Below, piece by piece: positions 34,566 through 43,001 of a stretch of DNA of 64,000 bases. The stretch spans positions 1 through 64,000 of the forward strand of contig JAXLXY010000009.1 in the NCBI GenBank assembly GCA_046327715.1, read 5' to 3'. The notes under the pieces were generated by a model. That model was not told the DNA's origin. It made no database searches and saw only the letters and a list, made by a program, of their open reading frames with translations. The first letter of the stretch is position 1. Each line of letters opens with the position of its first letter. The DNA comes from JADJOM01 sp046327715 (GTDB lineage Bacteria; Gemmatimonadota; Gemmatimonadetes; Gemmatimonadales; GWC2-71-9). The translations under genes were made by a program, and so were the position numbers.

Positions 34566-35689
34566 GCGAGTACTACGAACTGCTGGGGGTGGCCAAGGAC
34601 GCCTCCGACGCCGACATCAAGAAGGCCTACCGGAAGCAGGCGATGGAGCTGCATCCGGACCGCAACCCGTCGCCCGACGCCGAGGAGCGGTTCAAGGAGC
34701 TGACCGAGGCGTACGAAGTCCTCAAGGACCCCGACAAGCGCGCCCGCTACGACCGCTACGGCAAGGCCGGGCTCGGCGGCAACGCCGGCGGCCCGGGCTA
34801 CGGCGGGTTCCACCACGTGGACCTCTCCGAGGCGCTCAACATCTTCATGCGCGACTTCGGGGGCTTCGAGGGCCTCTTCGGGCAGGGCGGCCGCGGCGAG
34901 CCCCGGCGTGGCCAGGATATCCGGGTGAGCGTCAAGATCTCGCTCACCGAGGTGGCCACCGGCGCGCGGCGCACCATCAAGCTCAAGACCCTCGACCGCT
35001 GCGAGGCGTGCGAGGGCTCCGGCGCCCGGAAGGGCACCCGTCCGGCCAAGTGCGGCACCTGCGGCGGCAGCGGCGAGGTGCGCCGCGCGGCGCGGAGCAT
35101 GTTCGGCCAGTTCGTCTCGGTGAGCCCGTGTCCCACCTGCGCCGGCGAGGGCGTGGTGATCGCCACCCCGTGTGAGGAGTGCCGGGGTGAGGGGCGCGTC
35201 CGCGCCGACAAGACGGTCCAGGTGGAGATCCCCGCCGGCGTGTCCGAGAACAACTACCTCACCCTGCGCAACCAGGGCGCGGTGGGGGCCCGCAACACGC
35301 CGCCCGGCGACCTGCTGGTCATGATCGAGATCAAGGACGACGAGCGCTTCGAGCGCGACGGCGACAACCTGGTCTCCGATCTCCCCGTGTCGTTCTCCCA
35401 GGCGGCGCTGGGCATGTCCGTGAAGGTGCCGACGCCCTACGGCGATGAGGCCATCAGCATCCCCGCCGGCACCCAGGGCGGGACCATCCTCAAGCTCAAG
35501 GGGAAGGGGCTCCCCCGGCTGGGCCAGGCGGGGCGGGGCGACCTGCTCATCCGGGTGCACGTCTGGACGCCGGAGGAACTCTCCGACGAGCAGCGCCGGC
35601 TGTTTCGCGAGCTGGCCCGCCACGAGGGGGAGCCACCCAAGCGGTCCGCCGGCTTCTGGTCCAAGCTCAAGGAGGCGCTCGGCGCATGA
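34562..35689 (+). CDS. dnaJ: Chaperone DnaJ
   Basis: 375 residues. J domain with HPD at 31-33 (LHPDRNPSPD), Gly/Phe-rich linker, four CxxCxGxG zinc motifs (CEACEGSG, CGTCGGSG, CPTCAGEG, CEECRGEG) and the C-terminal substrate-binding domains. It stimulates the ATPase of DnaK and delivers unfolded clients. The start is GTG at 34562, overlapping hrcA by four bases. grpE and dnaK, often found between hrcA and dnaJ, are absent here and must lie elsewhere. The stop overlaps prmA as ATGA. Confidence 0.96.
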   Translation: MSEYYELLGVAKDASDADIKKAYRKQAMELHPDRNPSPDAEERFKELTEAYEVLKDPDKRARYDRYGKAGLGGNAGGPGYGGFHHVDLSEALNIFMRDFGGFEGLFGQGGRGEPRRGQDIRVSVKISLTEVATGARRTIKLKTLDRCEACEGSGARKGTRPAKCGTCGGSGEVRRAARSMFGQFVSVSPCPTCAGEGVVIATPCEECRGEGRVRADKTVQVEIPAGVSENNYLTLRNQGAVGARNTPPGDLLVMIEIKDDERFERDGDNLVSDLPVSFSQAALGMSVKVPTPYGDEAISIPAGTQGGTILKLKGKGLPRLGQAGRGDLLIRVHVWTPEELSDEQRRLFRELARHEGEPPKRSAGFWSKLKEALGA

Positions 35690-36519
35690 GTTACTTCGCC
35701 ATCGAAGTGCAGGCACCGAGCGGGCAGCGCGACGCCCTCGCGACCTGGCTGGTGGAACAGACGGGGCAGGCGGTGGAAGAGCGGGCGGACGGGACGCTGG
35801 TCTCGTTCGCCCTCGACCTTCCGGGCGCGCTCGCCCTCGAGGAGGCCATCGCCTCCTCCCACGGCAGCGAGGTGCACTGCGTCCGGCAGGAGCTGGCCGA
35901 CGTGGACTGGACCACCGCCTGGCGCGCCGGCCTCGGGGTGCGCCGGGTGGGCCGGTTCAGCATCGTGCCGAGCTGGATCACGCACGCGCCCGGCCCGGAC
36001 GAGATCGTGCTGCGGCTCGACCCGGAGATGGCCTTCGGCAGCGGCGAGCACGGCTCCACCCGCTCCGCGCTGGCGCTGCTCGACCGGGTGGTACGTCCGG
36101 GCGACTTCGTGCTCGACCTGGGGAGCGGCAGCGGGATCCTCTCGATCGCGGCGGTCAAGATCGGGGCGGTGCAGGCCGTGGGCATCGAGGTGGACGGCGA
36201 GACCATTCCCATCGCCACCGACAACGTGGTGCGCAACGGCGTGGCCGGGCGGGTCGAGTTCCTCGAGGGGGACGCCGCCCAGCTGACCCCGCTCCTGCCC
36301 CGGGCGCAGGTGGTGGTGAGCAACATCCTCCGACTGGTGAACGTGGCGCTGCTGCCCGAGATCCGTGACGCGCTCGCCCCGGGGGGCTCCGCCATCTTCT
36401 CCGGCATGGAGCTGGCCGAGGCCGACCTCTTCCGGCCGGCCCTGCGCGATGGCGGGTTCGTGGTGGCGGAGGAGATCGTGGACGAGGGGTGGTGGGCGGT
36501 GCGGGCCACCCGGCGGTGA
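35686..36519 (+). CDS. prmA: Ribosomal protein L11 methyltransferase
   Basis: 277 residues. The N-terminal half is the L11-recognition domain; the C-terminal half is a SAM methyltransferase. AFGSGEHGSTR is the PrmA-specific lead-in and DLGSGSGILSIAA is motif I. VVVSNILRL matches the catalytic NxxL-like motif IV (usually NILAxPL). It trimethylates L11 at several amino groups. It overlaps dnaJ (ATGA) and rsmE (GTGA). The dnaJ-prmA-rsmE order is common in bacteria and supports the call. Confidence 0.93.
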   Translation: MSYFAIEVQAPSGQRDALATWLVEQTGQAVEERADGTLVSFALDLPGALALEEAIASSHGSEVHCVRQELADVDWTTAWRAGLGVRRVGRFSIVPSWITHAPGPDEIVLRLDPEMAFGSGEHGSTRSALALLDRVVRPGDFVLDLGSGSGILSIAAVKIGAVQAVGIEVDGETIPIATDNVVRNGVAGRVEFLEGDAAQLTPLLPRAQVVVSNILRLVNVALLPEIRDALAPGGSAIFSGMELAEADLFRPALRDGGFVVAEEIVDEGWWAVRATRR

Positions 36520-37229
36520 TCACGCTGGTCGTCGCCCCGGGGCACCTGGCGCCGGGGACGCTGGCGCCGGTCCCGGACGAGGAAGCCCACCACCTGCGGG
36601 TGCGCCGCGGCGCCGACGCCGAGCCGGTCCGCCTGGTCGATGGTCGTGGCACCATGGCCACCGGGACGGTGTGCTGGCAGGGGCGGGAGGCCACGGTGCG
36701 GGTGGAGCGGGTGGAGCGCCTCCCGGCCCCGGCGCCGCTGGTGCTCGGGGCGGGCGCCGGGGACAAGGAGCGCTTCCTCGCGGTGGTGGAGAAGGCCGCC
36801 GAACTCGGCGCCACCCTCCTCGTGCCGCTGGCCACGGAGCGCAGCCGGAGCGTGGCCTCGGGAGTGCGGGCCAGTCACCTGCCGCGGCTCCAGCGCCGGG
36901 CCCTGGAGGCGCTCAAGCAGTGCGGCGCGGCGTGGGCCCCCGAGGTGGCGCCCCCGGAGGATCTGGCGCAGTTTCTCGCCCGGGACCTGCCCGCGGCACG
37001 CTGGCTGGCCGATCAGGAGGGCGCCCTGCCGGCGGCGGGTGGGGTCGGGGCGCTGGCGCTGGCGGTGGGTCCCGAGGGCGGCTTCACCGACGCCGAACGG
37101 GCCCAGCTCCGCGCCGGGGGCTTCTCCCCCGTGCGGCTCGGCGCCAACATTCTGCGATTCGAGACGGCGGCGATCGCCGCCCTGACGGCGGCGTGGATCG
37201 CCCGACACCGAGAGAGCCATGGCAGCTGA
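36516..37229 (+). CDS. rsmE: 16S rRNA m3U1498 methyltransferase RsmE
   Basis: 237 residues of the SPOUT class. Key motifs are ATERSRSVASG, the knot motifs LAVGPEGGFTDAE and LGANILRFETA (residues ~180-225), and a PUA-like N-terminal part. The start is GTG at 36516, which overlaps the prmA stop by four bases; the upstream GTG-containing extension (36489) would lie inside prmA and is unneeded. The 3' end overlaps the HIT gene by 11 bases, so the whole block is one transcript. Confidence 0.93.
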   Translation: MITLVVAPGHLAPGTLAPVPDEEAHHLRVRRGADAEPVRLVDGRGTMATGTVCWQGREATVRVERVERLPAPAPLVLGAGAGDKERFLAVVEKAAELGATLLVPLATERSRSVASGVRASHLPRLQRRALEALKQCGAAWAPEVAPPEDLAQFLARDLPAARWLADQEGALPAAGGVGALALAVGPEGGFTDAERAQLRAGGFSPVRLGANILRFETAAIAALTAAWIARHRESHGS

Positions 37230-37569
37230 CTGCATCTTCTGCAAGATCGCGGCGGGGGAGATCCCGGCAAAGATCGTCCGCAAGAGCGCCGACGCGGTGG
37301 CCTTCCACGACCTCACCCCGCAGGCGCCCACCCACGTCCTGGTCATCCCCACGACGCACTACGGCGCGGTCCGCGATGCGCGGGGCGCCGAGGGCGAGGT
37401 CGTGCTCGGCCGCCTCATGGCCTTCGCGGCGCAGGTGGCCACCGACCTGGGACTCGACCAGGGCGGCTACCGGCTGGTGACCAACACCGGCGCCGACGGC
37501 GGGCAGTCGGTCTTCCACCTGCACCTTCACCTGCTCGGTGGCCGCCGCTTCGGCTGGCCTCCCGGGTAG
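37219..37569 (+). CDS. HIT-family (HINT-like) nucleotide hydrolase
   Basis: 116 residues. CIFCKIAAGEIPAKIV at the start and the histidine triad HLHLHLLGG near 101 mark the HINT branch, which cleaves AMP-linked phosphoramidates and similar substrates. The first Cys pair (CxxC) suggests the zinc-binding subtype. It overlaps rsmE by 11 bases and precedes the membrane coiled-coil gene by three bases. This makes it the bridge between the rRNA/chaperone genes and the PspA module, with no promoter in between. Confidence 0.94.
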   Translation: MAADCIFCKIAAGEIPAKIVRKSADAVAFHDLTPQAPTHVLVIPTTHYGAVRDARGAEGEVVLGRLMAFAAQVATDLGLDQGGYRLVTNTGADGGQSVFHLHLHLLGGRRFGWPPG

Positions 37570-37572
37570 GGC

Positions 37573-38427
37573 ATGAAGCGCTCCTTCTTCGGGTACCTGC
37601 GGGCCGCGTTCAGCGCCAAGCCGTTCGGGATGTTCGTCGCCCCGAACTGGATCGGCCTGGCGGCGTTCGGCGTCCTGGGCCTCACCAACCCCGGCTTCTG
37701 GCTGGTGGGCGCCGGGCTCGAGCTCGCGTACCTGCTCGGCCTCGCCAGCAACGGCCGGTTCCAGCAGGTCATCGACCGGCGCGCCACCGACGGGAGCGAG
37801 GCGGAGTGGAAGGCCCGGATGGAGGCCATGGTCCGCCGGCTCACCGACACCGACCAGGCCCGCTACGTGGCCTTCGTCTCGCGCTGCCGCACCATCCTCG
37901 ACCAGTTCGCGCAGCAGGATCCCTCCGGCTCCACGGTCAAGGTGCAGGGCGAGAACCTGAGCAAGCTGATCTGGGTGTACCTGCGGCTGCTGCTGGCCCG
38001 CCGGGCCATGAGCCGGGTGCTCAAGGAGCCCACGCTCGGCGAGACCCAGGAGATCGAGCACCGGCTGGCCGAGGTGCGGGCGCGGCTCGCCGACCCCGCC
38101 ATGGGCGAGGACCTCCGCAAGAGCCTCTCCAGCCAGGCGGAGATCCTGGAGCAGCGGGTGGCCCAGCGCCGGGAGGGGCGGGAGAAGCTCGACTTCCTCG
38201 AGGCCGAGATCCTCCGGATCCAGGAGCAGGTGGAACTGCTGCGGGAGCAGGCCGCCCTCTCCACCGACGCCGAGGGACTTTCGGCCCGCCTGGACGAGAT
38301 CACCGGGAGCCTGGGCGGCGCCTCGCAGTGGATCTCCGACCAGCAGAAGCTCTACGGCTCGCTCGACGACCTGCTCGACGAGCCCCCCCCCGCCGCCGCG
38401 CGGATCGCCATCCGGGAAGGCCGATGA
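37573..38427 (+). CDS. Membrane-anchored coiled-coil protein, unknown function
   Basis: 284 residues. A hairpin of two hydrophobic segments (about 22-38, PNWIGLAAFGVLGL, and 42-58, PGFWLVGAGLELAYLLGL) is followed by a long cytoplasmic helical region with heptad-like runs (about 140-250, e.g. EIEHRLAEVRARLADP and KLDFLEAEILRIQEQVE). I do not recognise a family. It starts three bases after the HIT gene and its stop overlaps the AAA ATPase as ATGA. I infer that it is the membrane tether of the AAA/PspA unit. Confidence 0.78.
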   Translation: MKRSFFGYLRAAFSAKPFGMFVAPNWIGLAAFGVLGLTNPGFWLVGAGLELAYLLGLASNGRFQQVIDRRATDGSEAEWKARMEAMVRRLTDTDQARYVAFVSRCRTILDQFAQQDPSGSTVKVQGENLSKLIWVYLRLLLARRAMSRVLKEPTLGETQEIEHRLAEVRARLADPAMGEDLRKSLSSQAEILEQRVAQRREGREKLDFLEAEILRIQEQVELLREQAALSTDAEGLSARLDEITGSLGGASQWISDQQKLYGSLDDLLDEPPPAAARIAIREGR

Positions 38428-40142
38428 GTTCCACGCTGCCCGCCTGGGCCGTCGAGATGCGGGACCTGTTCCGCTCCGGCGCCTGCGCCCAGTTCCTGCT
38501 TCACGGCAACATCTTCGACGCGGTGCCCCAGGACGGGAAGATGCTCGCCCTCCCGGCGTTCCTCGACCAGGTCATGTTCGCGGGGTATGACGTGATCCTG
38601 CGCTACGACCGCAGCCGCGGCATCCGCGCGGTGAAGGGCGGGGAGGACTGGGGCGAGTGGCTGCGCGGGGCGCTGGGCGACGCCGCCCAGGCCCAGAGCT
38701 ACCTGCGCGAGCCGGGCGCGGCGCTGGAGCTGATCGACCGCTACCTGCTGCGCACGCTCAACCTCCAGGCCATCCAGGACAAGGCGGCCCAGGCCCGGAA
38801 GATCGCCGTGGTGATCGACTTCGCCGAGTTCGTGGTGCCTCGCGGCGACCCGGTGAGCCTCGGCGGCCCCTTCAGCGCCAACGTGGTCAAGGTGCTCGGC
38901 TGGGCCAACGATCCGTCGGTGCTCCACGCCAACATCGTGACCGTCCTGCTGGCGGAGCAGCTCCACGACCTCAACGAGCTGGTGGCCGAGAACCCGCACG
39001 CCGTGGCGCTGCGGGTGCCGCTTCCCGGCGAGCCGGAGATGGCGGAATACCTGCAGGCGCTGGTGGCCGGCCCCATGCCGGAGCTGGCCGCGAACACCGA
39101 CGTGCCCATGGACCAGCTGGCCCGGCGGCTCACCGGGCTGTCGCGGGTGGGCGCCCGGCGGGTGCTGGCGCTGGCGTTGCGCAACGGGGAACGGATCACC
39201 AGCGCCTGGCTCACCCGCATGAAGAAGGACTCCATCGAGCGGGAGTGCGCCGGCCTGCTCGAGTTCATCGAGTCCGGATTCACCCTGGACCACGTGGCGG
39301 GGCTCGAGGCGGTTCGCGCCTGGCTGCGCGAGGACACCGAGCTCCTGCGCCGCGGCAAGCTGCACGCCCTCCCCATGGGCTACCTGATCGCCGGCCGCAT
39401 CGGCACCGGCAAGACCTTCATCGTCACCTGCTGGGCCGGCGAGCTGGGCATCCCCTGCGTGGTGTTCAAGAACTTCCGCGACCGCTGGGTCGGCGCCACC
39501 GAGTCCAACCTCGAGAAGATCTTCGCCGTGCTCCGGGCGCTGGGGCAGGTGGTGGTGTTCGTCGACGAGGCCGACCAGGCGGCCGGCAAGCGCGAGGGTG
39601 GCGACGGCGACAGCGGCCTCTCCGGCCGGGTCTACGGCATGCTGGCCAAGGAGATGTCCGACACCCGCAACCGGGGGCGGATCATCTGGGTCTTCGCCAC
39701 CAGCCGGCCCGACCTGCTCGAGGTGGACCTCAAGCGGCAGGGCCGGCTCGACGTCCACATCCCGCTGTTCCCGCCCGAGACCGAGGCGGAGCGCCGCGCG
39801 CTGCTCCTGGCCGTGGCCCGGAAGATCAAGGTGCCGCTCACCGAGGCCGACCTCCCCGACCTTCCGGACGACCTGACCCTCGGCGGCAACGAGATCGAGG
39901 GTGTGTTCGTGCGCGGGCTGCGCACCTGGGAGCTGGCGTCCGAGCCACGGCCGCCGCTCAAGGACATACTGCTCGCCACCTTCCGCGACGTCCGGCCCAA
40001 CGCCAACACCCGGAAACTCGAGTACATGGACCTGGTGGCGGTCAAGGAGTGCACCGACACCCGCTTCCTGCCGGCCCGCTATCGCGACCTGGCGCCGGAG
40101 GAGCTGGAGCGCCGCATCGAGGAGTTGCGGCGGTTCATGTAG
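38424..40142 (+). CDS. AAA-family ATPase with degenerate N-terminal half
   Basis: 572 residues. The C-terminal half is a standard AAA module: Walker A GRIGTGKT (324-331), Walker B VVVFVDEAD (D381, E382), sensor-1 region FATSRPDLL and an Arg finger in KRQGRLDVHIPL. The N-terminal ~270 residues resemble a Ycf46-like inactive NTPase fold (YLLRTLNLQAIQ, KIAVVIDFAEFVVP) without a Walker A. Such ATPases remodel proteins or membranes. The gene is coupled to the coiled-coil protein upstream and followed by pspA after ~90 bases. Partner and substrate are unknown; PspA polymers are an obvious candidate. Confidence 0.85.
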   Translation: MSSTLPAWAVEMRDLFRSGACAQFLLHGNIFDAVPQDGKMLALPAFLDQVMFAGYDVILRYDRSRGIRAVKGGEDWGEWLRGALGDAAQAQSYLREPGAALELIDRYLLRTLNLQAIQDKAAQARKIAVVIDFAEFVVPRGDPVSLGGPFSANVVKVLGWANDPSVLHANIVTVLLAEQLHDLNELVAENPHAVALRVPLPGEPEMAEYLQALVAGPMPELAANTDVPMDQLARRLTGLSRVGARRVLALALRNGERITSAWLTRMKKDSIERECAGLLEFIESGFTLDHVAGLEAVRAWLREDTELLRRGKLHALPMGYLIAGRIGTGKTFIVTCWAGELGIPCVVFKNFRDRWVGATESNLEKIFAVLRALGQVVVFVDEADQAAGKREGGDGDSGLSGRVYGMLAKEMSDTRNRGRIIWVFATSRPDLLEVDLKRQGRLDVHIPLFPPETEAERRALLLAVARKIKVPLTEADLPDLPDDLTLGGNEIEGVFVRGLRTWELASEPRPPLKDILLATFRDVRPNANTRKLEYMDLVAVKECTDTRFLPARYRDLAPEELERRIEELRRFM

Positions 40143-40151
40143 GCCCGTCGT

Positions 40152-40186
40152 TTGACATTGGCAGCCCAGACCTCAACTTGATACCG
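40152..40186 (+). promoter_or_regulatory. Candidate internal promoter before pspA
   Basis: TTGACA (40152-40157) and TTGGCA (40158-40163) lie upstream of TTGATACC (40178-40185). The best pairing is TTGGCA-16-GATACC. It would let pspA and the next gene be expressed apart from the upstream operon. Confidence 0.4.
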
Positions 40187-40231
40187 ATTCCCCTCATCCG
40201 GCGCATGCGCGCCGCTCGCTCAGGAGGCACC

Positions 40232-40972
40232 ATGGGCCTGTTTGCCCGCGTCGGCCGGCTGTTCAAGGGGTTCCTTGGCCTGTTCATCTCGGGGCTCGAG
40301 GAGTCCAATCCCGAGGCCCTGATGGACGCCGCCCGGCAGGAATTCCGGGAGAAGATGGCCAATTACAACATGGCCCTGGCCCGGATGGCGGGGGTGGCCG
40401 AGCGCCTGAAGGGTCAGGTGAAGGCCAAGACCCAGAAGGCCGCCGACCTGCAGCGCCGCATCCTGGCCAACCACCAGGCGGGGAACATGGAGCTGGCGGG
40501 GGCGCTGGCCCGCGAGCTGCAGGAACTCAAGGCCGACCTCGCCACCGACGCCGCCGAGCTGACCGAGACCGAGGAGGCGTACACCGCCAACCTGCGGCAG
40601 GCCAAGGTGGTGCAGAAGGAATTCGAGGACAAGGTCAAGCGGCTCGAGAAGCAGCTGGACCAGGTGAAGATCAAGGAGGCCCAGGCCGAGGCGGCCGGGG
40701 CCCTCAGCAACGCCAGCTTCAAGGTGGGCGACCTCGGCGACACGATGAAGACCGTGGACGACGCCCTGCAGAAGCGCTACGAGCAGGCGGCCGGCAAGGC
40801 ACGCGTGGCCAAGGACCTGGTGGACATGGACAAGGTCCGGGAGAAGGAGGGCGAGAGCAAGGCGCTCGAACAGGCGGCGCTGGCGGAGTTCCTCGCCAGC
40901 CAGGGCATCCAGGCCGGCCCCACGCCGCAGGGCCCGGCGGCCCAGAAGGAGATGGGGCCGTCCAATGGCTGA
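40232..40972 (+). CDS. PspA/IM30-family membrane-stress protein
   Basis: 246 residues, nearly all helical. It begins MGLFARVGRLFKGFLGLFIS, an amphipathic helix like helix 0 of PspA/Vipp1, then the long hairpin (AARQEFREKMANYNMALARM to ELKADLATDAAEL) and later helices ending near 220. The family coats damaged inner membrane as ESCRT-III-like polymers. AGGAGG (40222-40227) four bases before the ATG is a strong ribosome site, suggesting high expression. No pspF, pspB or pspC is present. The next gene overlaps by eight bases. Confidence 0.88.
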   Translation: MGLFARVGRLFKGFLGLFISGLEESNPEALMDAARQEFREKMANYNMALARMAGVAERLKGQVKAKTQKAADLQRRILANHQAGNMELAGALARELQELKADLATDAAELTETEEAYTANLRQAKVVQKEFEDKVKRLEKQLDQVKIKEAQAEAAGALSNASFKVGDLGDTMKTVDDALQKRYEQAAGKARVAKDLVDMDKVREKEGESKALEQAALAEFLASQGIQAGPTPQGPAAQKEMGPSNG

Positions 40973-42623
40973 CGAGAAGCCGCGGGTCACCTTCCTGGGC
41001 AAGCTGCTCTCGCTTGCCCTGATCGGCGGGCTGGTCTGGTTCGGCGCCCAGATGCTGCGGGGCAAGCCGGTGGCCCTCCCCTCGATCCCCGGGGTCACGA
41101 CCGAGGAGCCCGCCAGCGAGGTGAGCGAGGTCCAGACCACCGTCCCGGTCCTGGCCCCGGCCGCGCCCTACCAGCTCCCGGCCGACAGCACCGTCCTCAT
41201 CGAGATCAGCGAGTACGCCGGCTATGCCGGCCTCATCGCCGCCAACGGCGGCCTCGCCCCGAACCCCGCCTCGCTGCTCACCAAGTACTGCGGCTGCCGC
41301 GTCAAGCTCGCCATCAGCGAGGAGGAGAGCTGGTCGGCGCTCAACAGCGGGCGGCTCGCCGCCTCGGTGACCACCACCGACGTGCTGGCCGTCTACGGCC
41401 GCCAGTTCAAGGTGAAGGTGCCGGTGCAGCTCGGCTTCTCGCGCGGCGCCGACGGCATCGTGGTGCAGAACGACATCCGCCGGATCAACGCCCTCAAGGG
41501 CAAGGTCGTCGCGGCGGCACAGTTCACCGAGACCGACTTCTTCATCCGCTACCTGGCGCAGGAGGCCGGCCTCGGCATCACCATGCTGGGGAGCCTCGAA
41601 GGCACCCCGAATCCCGAGACGCTGAACCTGGTCTACACCGACGACGGCTTCGCCGCCGGGGACCTCTTCCTGGCCGAACTCAAGGCCGGGAGCGGCCGCC
41701 TGGCCGGGGCCGTCACCTGGGAGCCCAAGACCTCCGAGGTCCTGGCCAAGGGCGGGAGCGGCGCGCGGCTCCTCACCAGCAACAAGAACCTGCTCATCAT
41801 CGCCGACGTGCTCGTGGTCAACGAGGGCTTTGCCCAGCAGCACCCGCAGATCGTCGAGGGGCTGGTGCGCGGGATCCTCGAGGGGAACCGGCTGGTGCGC
41901 CAGACCCCGGAAAGCCAGCTCGGGGTGGTGGGCCAGGCGTTCAAGTGGTCGCCCGACCAGACCCGGGCCGAGCTGCAGAAGGTGCACCTCTCCAACCTGC
42001 CGGAGAACCTGGCCTTCTTCTCCGGCGCCATCGACGCCGCCGGGAGCTTCGGCGGGATCTACCAGTCGGCGGTCTTCGCCTACGGCAGCGAGCTGGTGAA
42101 GGATCCCGCGGATCCCTCGCGCTTTGCCGACGGGGCTGCGCTGGCCGCCCTCGACAAGGCCGGGGTCTTCAAGGGCGAGGCCATCGCCATCGCCCCGATC
42201 GCCGGCGGGCCGGGCGGCAGCATCGAGAACGATCCGCTGCTCTCCAAGGACATCCGCTTCCTCTTCCAGCCCAACTCCGCCAACCTCGACCAGTCCCAGG
42301 CCGAGAACCTGCGGAACCTCGAGGCCATCAAGCAGCTGCTCACGGTGAGTCCGGGCTCGACCGTGCTGCTGCGGGGCCACGTGGACAACTCCATGGTCGA
42401 CGAGTTCCGCAAGCGCGGGGGCGACGACCTGGTGCGGCGCATGGCCCTCAAGGCGGTGGAGCTCTCCCGTGACCGCGCCGGCGAGATCCAGAAGCTGCTC
42501 ATCTCCAAGTACAACGTGAGCCCCAAGCGGCTGGAGATCGTCGGGCGCGGGTGGGATGAGCCCGCCGGCCCAGACCCCGACCAGAACCGACGGGTCGAGG
42601 TGCAGTGGTTCACGCTGGAATAG
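40965..42623 (+). CDS. Membrane-anchored solute-binding protein fused to OmpA domain
   Basis: 552 residues. An uncleaved membrane helix (LLSLALIGGLVWFGAQML, 12-29), then a type-2 periplasmic binding fold of the NMT1/SsuA kind (~70-390, with GYAGLIAANGG and LKGKVVAAAQFTETDFF), then an OmpA-like peptidoglycan-binding domain (~428-552) with LRGHVD, LSRDRAGEIQ and NRRVEVQ. It would span from the inner membrane to the cell wall and bind a small ligand in between. It overlaps pspA by eight bases. No ABC permease or ATPase is nearby, so it is more likely a sensor than an importer. Confidence 0.85.
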   Translation: MADEKPRVTFLGKLLSLALIGGLVWFGAQMLRGKPVALPSIPGVTTEEPASEVSEVQTTVPVLAPAAPYQLPADSTVLIEISEYAGYAGLIAANGGLAPNPASLLTKYCGCRVKLAISEEESWSALNSGRLAASVTTTDVLAVYGRQFKVKVPVQLGFSRGADGIVVQNDIRRINALKGKVVAAAQFTETDFFIRYLAQEAGLGITMLGSLEGTPNPETLNLVYTDDGFAAGDLFLAELKAGSGRLAGAVTWEPKTSEVLAKGGSGARLLTSNKNLLIIADVLVVNEGFAQQHPQIVEGLVRGILEGNRLVRQTPESQLGVVGQAFKWSPDQTRAELQKVHLSNLPENLAFFSGAIDAAGSFGGIYQSAVFAYGSELVKDPADPSRFADGAALAALDKAGVFKGEAIAIAPIAGGPGGSIENDPLLSKDIRFLFQPNSANLDQSQAENLRNLEAIKQLLTVSPGSTVLLRGHVDNSMVDEFRKRGGDDLVRRMALKAVELSRDRAGEIQKLLISKYNVSPKRLEIVGRGWDEPAGPDPDQNRRVEVQWFTLE

Positions 42624-42660
42624 GGCGGTGGGGCGGCCGGCGGGTTTGTCGAGCCGCCCT
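42622..42660. terminator. Possible terminator after the SBP-OmpA gene
   Basis: AGGGCGG (42622-42628) can pair with CCGCCCT (42654-42660) across a GC-rich loop. It follows the stop directly. It contains GGGCGGTGGGGCGGCCGGC (42623-42641), repeated exactly at 55824-55842. Confidence 0.4.
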
Positions 42661-42744
42661 TGCCTTTGGCACGTCGACCCCCTAAGTTCGCCTTTCTCAA
42701 TACCATACGCCTTCAATGGCGACCGGAGAGGGGTGAGTCCAGTA

Positions 42745-42945
42745 ATGTCCGAAGTCATCATCCACGATGACGAGAGCTTCGAGCGGGCCCTCAAGCGGTT
42801 CAAGAAGAAGTGCGAGAAGGCCGGGATCCTTTCCGACCTGCGCAAGCACCGCCACTATGAGAAGCCGAGCGAGAAGCGGAAGCGGAAGCAGAACGCGGCG
42901 CAGCGCAAGAGCCGCCGATCCTATCCGCGTACCCCTCGGGTCTAG
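42745..42945 (+). CDS. rpsU: Ribosomal protein S21
   Basis: 66 residues: SEVIIHDDESFERALKRFKK, then a Lys/Arg-rich helix to KRKQNAAQRKSRRS. S21 sits near the anti-Shine-Dalgarno end of 16S rRNA on the 30S platform. The ATG at 42745 matches the family N-terminus; a GTG four codons earlier is possible. GGAGAGGGG lies upstream. The order rpsU, mutS2, dnaG recalls the rpsU-dnaG macromolecular-synthesis operon, here with mutS2 inserted and rpoD absent. Confidence 0.95.
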   Translation: MSEVIIHDDESFERALKRFKKKCEKAGILSDLRKHRHYEKPSEKRKRKQNAAQRKSRRSYPRTPRV

Positions 42946-43001
42946 TCGAGCATGGCTGTGGTGAAGACCGGTCGCGCGCCGCGCGGAGCACTGCGGGCCT
43001 G

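Noticed and set aside
40158..40190. Sigma-54 promoter before pspA, as in enterobacterial psp operons
   Set aside because: The GG-N10-GC spacing is not met, and no pspF-like activator is nearby.
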